Assembly: GCA_964592125.1 (NCBI GenBank)
Contig: CAZQBV010000013.1
Coordinates: 1 to 40,590 of the forward strand
From: UBA5399 sp964592125
GTDB lineage: Bacteria > Bacillota > Clostridia > Christensenellales > Christensenellaceae
DNA length: 40,590 nt
Direction: 5' to 3'
The position numbers and the translations under genes are program-made. The notes below the pieces were generated by a model. That model searched no databases. It worked only from the letters and a program-made list of their open reading frames with translations, and had not been told where the DNA came from. Below, piece by piece: positions 34,835-40,590 of the stretch; position 1 is the first letter of the stretch; every line of letters starts with the position of its first letter.

Positions 34835-36361
34835 TCAAACAATTGCATTCACTTTTGCCAAGGTGGTGAAGGGTTTTTGCAATGCATCATGCACTTCGCA
34901 AAACGCCTGATACACTTCGTTATAGTATGCCGTTTTTTTCCGATCTGGCAAATATTCTTTTGCAATTTGTGTCACCACTTCTGCCGCTTCCAGTTCATTT
35001 TGAAACAGCCCCACTGCCACACCACCCAAAAGCGCCGCCCCCACAACACCGCCTTCGTCTATTTTAAGCGTGTAAACAGGAAGACCATATACATCTGCTT
35101 TTATCTGGTTCCAAAGCTGCCCTTTAGACCCGCCCGAAATATGAAACACGCGTTGCATTTTTGCCCCTGTAGCCGCAAATACATCCAGCGTTCTTTTGTG
35201 CTCAAACGCAACCCCTTCCAGCAGCGCACGCACCAAATGCCCGGTTGTTGTTCCCAAGTTCATGCCCACAAAGCACCCTCTGGAATTGGCACTGCCCATG
35301 GTTCTTTCCCCCATTAGGTATGGCATAAACAGAAGGCCATCTGCCCCCGGGGGCGTTTGTTTGGCCAATTGGCACAAATATGCATAATCATCCATGCCAT
35401 TTTTCTTGGCATAGCTCGCTTCCTCTTTGGCAAGGTTGTCTCTTAGCCAGCGGAACGCGCCACCGGAAGAATCAATATTCCCAAACGGCACCCAGCCATC
35501 AATTACATGGCGCAAATTCATAATTCTTTTATCCAATATAGGGTCTTTCGCATAATAGCAAATAACCGAGCCTGTACCTGTTAAATCCACCACATTTCCT
35601 TGCCGATTCAGCCCGGAAGTGTAAAGCGAACACAGCATATCGCCCCCACCGCATACCACCACAGTTTTTTGCGAAAGCCCCGTTTCCTTTGCCGCTTCGG
35701 CACATACGGTGCCAATCATTTGGGATGCCCCGCATATTTTGGGCAATTTTCCCCTGTCTATTCCCAAATTCCGAATCAACACATCAGACCATGCGTCCGT
35801 CTTTCTGTCCATCAAGTAAGAGCCGGATGCTTCGCTGGGGTCAATACACGCCTCGCCAGTAAACATAAAGTTGATGTAGTCTTTGGGTGTTAGAAAATGA
35901 TCCGCCGCTTCATACACCACCGGTTCATTTTGCTGCAACCATTTTATTTTTATTCCAAACCAGTTGGATGTGGGTGGGTTTGCAGTCATTTCGTATATTT
36001 GCTCAAAATTGCCGTCTGCTCTTAGCCCCTCTGCAATAGAAGCCGCTCTTTTATCGCTATACAGTTGAATGTCGTTCTGCACTACTCTTCTGTTCCATTG
36101 CACCGGCACCGGCCCATGCATATGTGCGCAGCAGCCAATGGACAGTATGTGCTGTGGGTTCACCCCTGTTTCCGCAAGAATTTCCTGAATATTTTGCTTC
36201 ACCGCAAGCCACCAATAATCCGCTTTTTGTGTGATCCACATTGGTTTTGGCGTATCCACATACTGTGGCTTGGTTTTGGCGCAAACACAGTTTGCATTCT
36301 CATCATAAAGATAGGTTCTTACGCTTTGCGTGCCAATATCAATACCCATCATATAGTTCAT
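34835..36361 (-). CDS. FGGY-family carbohydrate kinase
   Basis: 508 residues from ATG 36361, chosen because GGAGG lies 8 bases upstream. The N-terminal phosphate motif is GIDIGTQSVRTYLYDENA. The catalytic Asp is in CGGGDMLCSL (about 245), and the C-terminal FGGY signature region is HISGGSKGQLWNQIKADVYG with EGGVVGAAL. The overall pattern is closest to xylulokinase/ribulokinase relatives, so it should phosphorylate a pentulose or similar sugar imported by the neighbouring ABC system. The exact substrate cannot be read. It is the last gene of the sugar operon, 132 bases after the DeoC-like gene; that spacer holds a perfect dyad. Its stop codon is 22 bases from a hairpin-chain repeat. Confidence 0.92.
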   Translation of the reverse strand: MNYMMGIDIGTQSVRTYLYDENANCVCAKTKPQYVDTPKPMWITQKADYWWLAVKQNIQEILAETGVNPQHILSIGCCAHMHGPVPVQWNRRVVQNDIQLYSDKRAASIAEGLRADGNFEQIYEMTANPPTSNWFGIKIKWLQQNEPVVYEAADHFLTPKDYINFMFTGEACIDPSEASGSYLMDRKTDAWSDVLIRNLGIDRGKLPKICGASQMIGTVCAEAAKETGLSQKTVVVCGGGDMLCSLYTSGLNRQGNVVDLTGTGSVICYYAKDPILDKRIMNLRHVIDGWVPFGNIDSSGGAFRWLRDNLAKEEASYAKKNGMDDYAYLCQLAKQTPPGADGLLFMPYLMGERTMGSANSRGCFVGMNLGTTTGHLVRALLEGVAFEHKRTLDVFAATGAKMQRVFHISGGSKGQLWNQIKADVYGLPVYTLKIDEGGVVGAALLGGVAVGLFQNELEAAEVVTQIAKEYLPDRKKTAYYNEVYQAFCEVHDALQKPFTTLAKVNAIV

Positions 36362-36435
36362 ATGGCTTTCCTCCAATCAAAAACCTTTTTTCCAAACAAA
36401 CGCTTTTTTTGCTCTTTTATATTTGGATAGTAGTA

Positions 36436-36454
36436 GTATAGCAATTTCCTATAC
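36436..36454. promoter_or_regulatory. Operator-like dyad upstream of the kinase gene
   Basis: GTATAG-N7-CTATAC, a perfect 6-bp dyad in the 132-base spacer between the DeoC-like gene and the kinase. It could bind a sugar-responsive repressor and suggests that the kinase has its own control. I see no fully convincing promoter nearby. Confidence 0.35.
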
Positions 36455-36493
36455 AAAGTATCTATGTTTTTTATAGCGCAAGGCACATCAGTA

Positions 36494-37156
36494 TTATGCC
36501 AAATAGTCTATCTTCGTAACCATCGCCAAATCCGCGCCCGCAGCCAAAGCTTGCTGCGCTTTTTCGAATGTATCTATCATGCCATTGGCAATTACCTGCA
36601 GCCTGCCACCTGCCGCCAAAGCAAGGCGTTTCAGGTCTTCTGTTGTGGGCAATGGCACGTCGTATGGCATAAATCCTGTGCTGCTTACAATCCCATTGAT
36701 GCCACAGTCCACTGCAATGTCGCATATCTTTTTCAGCTGCGCATCCCCCAGAACCGATGTTTCCGTAAATATGTACGTTTTCCTGCTGCCCGCCGCCTTT
36801 TTTATCCGCTGCATTTCCTCCATCGTTTCTTTTTCATAGCCGCTTAAAAACCTTCCCACCGCCATCACCGCATAAACGGAATGTAGCGCCGGGAAAAGCG
36901 CTACCATTTCACGCAGTTCGTCCTCTTTTGCTTCCGGAAAATACGCACCGGATGGGTAGGAAATTGCCACCCCCATCTCTACATTTTTTCCCTTCACCAT
37001 CTCCTGCACACCTTCTACAGAGGACGGGCATACCAACACTTTGGAAACACCATACAAAATAGACTTCAAGCATAAGTTTTGGCAATCTCCGTCATCCACT
37101 TTGTATTCCTGTATATTTGTGTATATTATTTTATCCTTTATGCAAGCCCTTTCCAT
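36494..37156 (-). CDS. Divergent DeoC-like protein lacking the catalytic lysines
   Basis: 220 residues, single (beta/alpha)8 barrel related to deoxyribose-phosphate aldolase. The STGF strand is kept (GINGIVSSTGFMPYD), but the Schiff-base Lys of the canonical KTSTG motif is replaced (Val in my alignment). The second Lys of KxxGGxRT is also gone (LQVIANGMIDTFEKA). The conserved DEVD segment is SVYAVMAV. Aldolase chemistry by the known mechanism is therefore unlikely; it may be a non-catalytic partner or use other chemistry. The start has GGAGG and AAGGA upstream and follows the stop of the preceding DeoC-like gene by 3 bases, so the two are tightly coupled. Confidence 0.75.
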   Translation of the reverse strand: MERACIKDKIIYTNIQEYKVDDGDCQNLCLKSILYGVSKVLVCPSSVEGVQEMVKGKNVEMGVAISYPSGAYFPEAKEDELREMVALFPALHSVYAVMAVGRFLSGYEKETMEEMQRIKKAAGSRKTYIFTETSVLGDAQLKKICDIAVDCGINGIVSSTGFMPYDVPLPTTEDLKRLALAAGGRLQVIANGMIDTFEKAQQALAAGADLAMVTKIDYLA

Positions 37157-37159
37157 TCC

Positions 37160-37903
37160 TTATATTCCTCCATACTTTCGCAATTGCCTATTCATGTATT
37201 CTTGCGTTACCTCTACTGCCGATGCCGTATGAATGGTTTCGCATCCTAATTCCAAATAGCGCTCCACCTCTGCCAGCGTTCGAATGTTTCCCGAAGGATG
37301 AATGTCAAACCTAAGCGGGAAATTCCGCTTTATCAGTGCCACTTCTTCAAAAGACACCCCCAGCTTTGCCCCCGGATTTACTTTGATGGAAATAACCCCC
37401 GCCGCATCCAGCGCAGCGCATGTTGCCAGTATTTCCGTATCGCTCATCAGCGTTGCCGGAATTACAAATGCATTTTTTACAAACGCGTCTTTAAACTCTT
37501 TCATAATGGTACTTGCTTCGTGTTCTATTGCATCGTATCGCCCAGAAAACAGCGCCTGCCAGTTCAGGCAAACACAGGTATCTGTTACGCCTATTTTTCG
37601 CAGCCTTTCTAGGTCTTTCATTTTTTGGTTTAATGTCATACAACCTTTTGGGTACGAAACCGCCGCATGAATTGGCACTTTTTCCCCAATGATGCTTTTC
37701 ATAAGAGGCACATATACAATTTCCGAATCAAACGCTGCCGGCAAAAAGCCCTCATCCAGTGCTTTATTCATTGTATCTATTACATTTTGCTCTGTTTTTT
37801 CAATGCCCTGACAGCCAAAATGGCATCTACCCATAAAAGTTTTTGCTTCTTGCCTTACTTTGTCCACAATTTCTTTGTTTTTTACTCGGCTAAAGTCAAA
37901 CAT
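37160..37903 (-). CDS. DeoC-like aldolase family protein retaining one lysine
   Basis: 247 residues from ATG 37903, chosen because AAGGAG lies 6 bases upstream; an earlier in-frame ATG (37924) has no such site. Barrel strands match deoxyribose-phosphate aldolase: ISIKVNPGAKLG keeps the Lys at the Schiff-base position (KTSTG in E. coli), while SGNIRT keeps the phosphate loop but has His in place of the second Lys (FKPAGGVRT). The usual catalytic Asp of DEVD is not conserved (TDTCVCLNWQAL). A cleavage or condensation of a phosphorylated sugar made by the FGGY kinase is plausible; the substrate probably differs from deoxyribose-5-phosphate. It starts about 29 bases after the permease gene. Confidence 0.78.
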   Translation of the reverse strand: MFDFSRVKNKEIVDKVRQEAKTFMGRCHFGCQGIEKTEQNVIDTMNKALDEGFLPAAFDSEIVYVPLMKSIIGEKVPIHAAVSYPKGCMTLNQKMKDLERLRKIGVTDTCVCLNWQALFSGRYDAIEHEASTIMKEFKDAFVKNAFVIPATLMSDTEILATCAALDAAGVISIKVNPGAKLGVSFEEVALIKRNFPLRFDIHPSGNIRTLAEVERYLELGCETIHTASAVEVTQEYMNRQLRKYGGI

Positions 37904-37932
37904 TTCTATCTCCTTGCATATCATATCTCGTA

Positions 37933-38895
37933 TTATCGTTTTTTATTTCTGGTCATATCAATAATAACTGCCACCGTAATCAACACACCCACGCTAATTT
38001 CCATAATAAATGGATTGACACCAAACTGTATGCCTCCGTTATCAATTAACGTCATAAGTATGGTTCCCAATGCCGTGCCCCATGCGGTTCCCTTGGCTCC
38101 TGCCAGGCTGGCTCCTCCAATTACCGTTGCGGCAATGGCATTCATCTCATAGCCCTGACCACCCGTGGGCACAGCGCTGTTGATTCTGGCAGTTAGCAAC
38201 ACGCCCGCCACACCACACAACAATCCCGCAAGTGCATATACACCATACGTGTTCAATCTTAGGTTAATACCCGACAGCCTTGCCACTTCCTGCCCACTGC
38301 CAATTACATATAAATTTCTGCCAAACCGCGTAAATTTTAAAATGACAAATGCCAGCACAATTACCAACACCCAAACCCATGCCAAATTTGGTACAAACAA
38401 TGTAGATTCATTGCTGAATTTGGAAAACTCTTTGGGCAATCCCGCTATCGTTTTCGCATCACTAATCACCTTAATCAAGCCTCTTACAATTGTCATGGTT
38501 CCCAGCGTGGCAATAAATGGAGGCACTTTAAACTCGTGTATGATAAATCCATTGTACAGCCCGCACAACACACCCACTAAAATAGCGATGACAATGGCTG
38601 CGAAAATTGGCATACTGTATTTGGTAAGCATCAGTGCCGTAATCAGGCTGCTCATGCCGCAAATTGCGCCGCAGCTTAAATCTATTCCACCGGTTATAAT
38701 AATAAATGTGGCAGATATTGCAATGATGCCAATGATGGAGCACTGCTTTAGTACATTGGAAATATTGTATTCAGATAAAAACGATTCTGTGCCAATTGCG
38801 CATATAGCAAATATCAATACAATAATTACCATCAACGAAAATTCTGTTTTTCTAACAAAAGAATTCTTTTTCAATGTGCTTTCGTTCTGAGCCAT
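37933..38895 (-). CDS. RbsC-type sugar ABC transporter permease
   Basis: 320 residues from ATG 38895 (GGGGGA upstream; an upstream TTG at 38913 is less likely). About nine or ten hydrophobic segments. The family motif region GGIDLSCGAICGMSSLI is followed by IHEFKVPPFIATLGTM and TGGQGYEMNAIAATVIGGASL, both typical of ribose/xylose/AI-2 permeases of the branched-chain superfamily (BPD_transp_2). It works with the RbsA-like ATPase encoded upstream; no binding-protein gene is seen in the window and it probably lies beyond the right edge. A hairpin-chain repeat separates it from the ATPase gene. Confidence 0.95.
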   Translation of the reverse strand: MAQNESTLKKNSFVRKTEFSLMVIIVLIFAICAIGTESFLSEYNISNVLKQCSIIGIIAISATFIIITGGIDLSCGAICGMSSLITALMLTKYSMPIFAAIVIAILVGVLCGLYNGFIIHEFKVPPFIATLGTMTIVRGLIKVISDAKTIAGLPKEFSKFSNESTLFVPNLAWVWVLVIVLAFVILKFTRFGRNLYVIGSGQEVARLSGINLRLNTYGVYALAGLLCGVAGVLLTARINSAVPTGGQGYEMNAIAATVIGGASLAGAKGTAWGTALGTILMTLIDNGGIQFGVNPFIMEISVGVLITVAVIIDMTRNKKR

Positions 38896-38956
38896 TATTT
38901 CATCCCCCTGCAATTATAATATGTTTGGTTGTGTTGTTCGAATAGCGAACCACATG

Positions 38957-39117
38957 GTATTATACCAATCCCATTTAAAAATGCTTGCATTTTTATAGCG
39001 CGAAGCGCGTTTGGGATGGCATGAGACGTGTTCCGTGCTGTCTTTGCGCGGAACAAGCCACGCCATCGGCGGGGCATTCCAAATGAAAACATTTGTTTTC
39101 ATTTGGAATTAGTATTA
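38957..39117. repeat. Hairpin-chain repeat element inside the sugar operon
   Basis: The left end is GTATTATACCAATCCC (38957-38972) and the right end GGAATTAGTATTA (39105-39117). Hairpins in order: AAAAATGC with GCATTTTT (38977-38994), GCGC-GAA-GCGC (38998-39008), GTTCCG with CGGAAC (39030-39054), and a perfect 15-bp stem ATTCCAAATGAAAAC with its complement and an ATTT loop (39076-39109). Bases 38977-39022 closely match about 180-244. The right end supplies the TAA stop codon of the ATPase gene (39115-39117). Being between rbsA- and rbsC-like genes, it would be transcribed and could trim or attenuate the mRNA. Confidence 0.75.
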
Positions 39118-40590
39118 GTGAAGCTTGGATGCAATCTTCAACACTTCACGTTCTTCTGTACGCATAATTTCTTCTTTAGAAATTTCGCCCACAATTTCGC
39201 CATCCGACATAATCAGCATTCTATCGGAAAGACCCATCACTTCAGGCAAGTAGGACGAAATGAGTATAATGCCCTTTCCCTCTGCCAAAAGCTGTTCCAT
39301 CAGCTTGTATATCTCTTCCTTCGCGCCCACATCTACACCCACTGTTGGCTCATCAAAAATAAGCACTTCGGGATCTCTGCACAGCAGCTTGCTCACCACC
39401 ACTTTTTGCTGGTTTCCCCCAGAGAGGTTTTTTACCGCCTGCAGTACATCCGGTGTTTTGATTGCTATCTTTTTTTCGTATTCTTTTGCCCTTTGGTCTT
39501 CTTTTCCTAGGTTAATAAAGCCAGCTGTGCTAATCATATCGTAAGAGCTCATGTTGATATTTGTTTTAATGGAAAGCTCCAGTGCCAAGCCTTCTTCACG
39601 CCGATCTTCGGGAATAAACCCAATGCTGTTTTTCATTGCATCCAATGGATTTTTTATGGAAACCTTTTTCCCTTTGATGTAAATACTTCCACTTGCCAGC
39701 TTGTCTGCGCCAAAAATGCATTTCATCACTTCCGAGCGCCCTGCACCCACCAATCCAAAAAAACCTAAAATTTCACCGCGGCGCACATCAAAACTAATAT
39801 TCTTAAAATACGTTTCATGTGTCATATTCTCTACACGCACCAATTCTTCGCCTGCCTGTGCGTGCCTAATTCCATAAATATCCTCTACACTTCTGCCCAC
39901 CATCATAGAAACCATGCTGTCTTTATCCAGTTCTCCAACAGCTTTTGTGTCTACATAGGTTCCATCTTTCAGCACAGTTACCGTATCGCAAATTTCTATT
40001 ATTTCTTCCAGTCTGTGGGAAATATAGATTACAGAAACGCCATTCTCTTTCAATTCTCGGATATATTTATACAGTATCTCCACCTTGTCATTTTCCAGCA
40101 ATGCGGTAGGTTCGTCAAAAATAACCAGGTTAATTTCGTCGTTTACTGAAATTTTACTAATAGAAATCATTTCCTGCATTGCCACAGGCAATTCCCGAAT
40201 CATCATTCTTGGGTCAACATCCAAATCAAACTTTTTCAGAATGGCCAAGCTGTCTTCATTCACTTTTTTCCAGTTTATAAACCCTGCTTTTGTGATTGGC
40301 ATTTTTCCCAGAAAATAGTTTTCTGCCACGCTTAGCTCTTTTGCAATGTTTACATGCTGATAGTTTGCATGCATGCCAAGTTCCTTTGCTTCTATTGCGT
40401 TTTTTGCCGTAACCCAATCACCTTTGTATTGCAATTCAACTTTCCCGCTGTCGGGTGTTTCCACCCCCATAATGCATTTGATTAAGGTAGATTTCCCTGC
40501 GCCGTTTTCGCCTATCAATGCACGCACTTCACCTTTTTGTATGGAAAAGCTAACATTGTTCAGCGCTTTCACACCCGGGTATGTTTTGCT
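39115..40590 (-). CDS. RbsA-type sugar ABC transporter ATP-binding protein (5' end beyond window)
   Basis: At least 491 residues; the frame continues through the right edge (SKTYPGVKALNNVSF), so the true start is outside. The GTG at 40572 is an internal Val codon. Two ABC domains are present, as in RbsA, MglA and XylG. The first has Walker A GENGAGKST, Walker B LVIFDEPTAL and a degenerate signature (LPVAMQEMISIS). The second has a degenerate Walker A (GLVGAGRSEV), signature LSGGNQQKVVVSK and Walker B VLIFDEPTVGVDVGAK. This mixed degeneracy is usual for the family. It powers uptake through the RbsC-like permease. The stop codon lies in the end of a hairpin-chain repeat. Confidence 0.95.
   Translation of the reverse strand, partial: SKTYPGVKALNNVSFSIQKGEVRALIGENGAGKSTLIKCIMGVETPDSGKVELQYKGDWVTAKNAIEAKELGMHANYQHVNIAKELSVAENYFLGKMPITKAGFINWKKVNEDSLAILKKFDLDVDPRMMIRELPVAMQEMISISKISVNDEINLVIFDEPTALLENDKVEILYKYIRELKENGVSVIYISHRLEEIIEICDTVTVLKDGTYVDTKAVGELDKDSMVSMMVGRSVEDIYGIRHAQAGEELVRVENMTHETYFKNISFDVRRGEILGFFGLVGAGRSEVMKCIFGADKLASGSIYIKGKKVSIKNPLDAMKNSIGFIPEDRREEGLALELSIKTNINMSSYDMISTAGFINLGKEDQRAKEYEKKIAIKTPDVLQAVKNLSGGNQQKVVVSKLLCRDPEVLIFDEPTVGVDVGAKEEIYKLMEQLLAEGKGIILISSYLPEVMGLSDRMLIMSDGEIVGEISKEEIMRTEEREVLKIASKLH

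Noticed and set aside
34835..40590. Reading the sugar operon as an AI-2 (Lsr) system, because it has an FGGY kinase, RbsAC-type transporter and aldolase-like proteins
   Set aside because: The kinase resembles xylulokinase relatives more than LsrK. The aldolase-like proteins are DeoC-type rather than LsrF, and no LsrG, LsrB or LsrR is seen. The substrate is left open.

Overview
The window looks like a scaffold from a low-to-mid GC Gram-positive anaerobe of the class Clostridia (Bacillota). This is inferred from strong AGGAGG-type ribosome binding sites, sigma-A promoters of the TTGACA-17-TATAAT kind, U-tailed terminators, an Lsa-type ABC-F protein, and giant Thr/Pro-linker surface proteins ending in a membrane module rather than LPXTG. 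A run of 100 N at 8954-9053 shows it is a draft assembly. No rRNA, tRNA, CRISPR array or transposase gene is visible.

Left third (1-14 kb): surface proteins and their control. A 1469-residue surface protein (418-4827, minus) is divergent from a CHASE4-HAMP-GGDEF-EAL cyclic-di-GMP enzyme (5211-7622). A second surface protein (7761-10818, minus) is interrupted by the assembly gap. It lies 35 bases downstream of a sigma-70 family factor that is itself fused to a transmembrane helix and an extracytoplasmic domain (10854-12581). The third and largest surface protein (2154 residues, 28168-34632) lies further right. All three end in the same kind of module: a Pro/Thr linker, a short IPLxG motif and three transmembrane helices.

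Middle (12.9-28 kb): small housekeeping and stress genes. These are a DUF5661 protein, a YdeI/OmpD-associated protein, a MacB-like ABC ATPase and FtsX-type permease pair with a long coiled coil, an orphan acyl carrier protein, a small exported protein, an Lsa-like ABC-F protein with an attenuator leader and a 6-codon leader ORF, and a pirin. They are followed by a minus-strand series: WYL regulator, NadE-PncA fusion (NAD synthetase plus nicotinamidase), RelA/SpoT-type alarmone synthetase, UlaG-like metallohydrolase and lipoprotein.

Right end (34.8-40.6 kb): a minus-strand sugar operon. It contains a RbsA-like ATPase (cut by the window edge), a RbsC-like permease, two adjacent but divergent DeoC-like proteins that have lost one or both canonical catalytic lysines, and an FGGY kinase. 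The substrate is not evident.

Scattered through the non-coding DNA (1-243, 34669-34813, 38957-39117) is a family of 145-170 bp elements. They have TATACCAATTCC-like ends and are built almost wholly from consecutive small hairpins. The strongest candidates for something new are the shared three-helix surface anchor together with the membrane-fused sigma factor, the NadE-PncA fusion (one half makes ammonia, the other uses it), the divergent DeoC pair, and the hairpin-chain repeats. All functional statements come from reading motifs in the sequence; no database search was possible.
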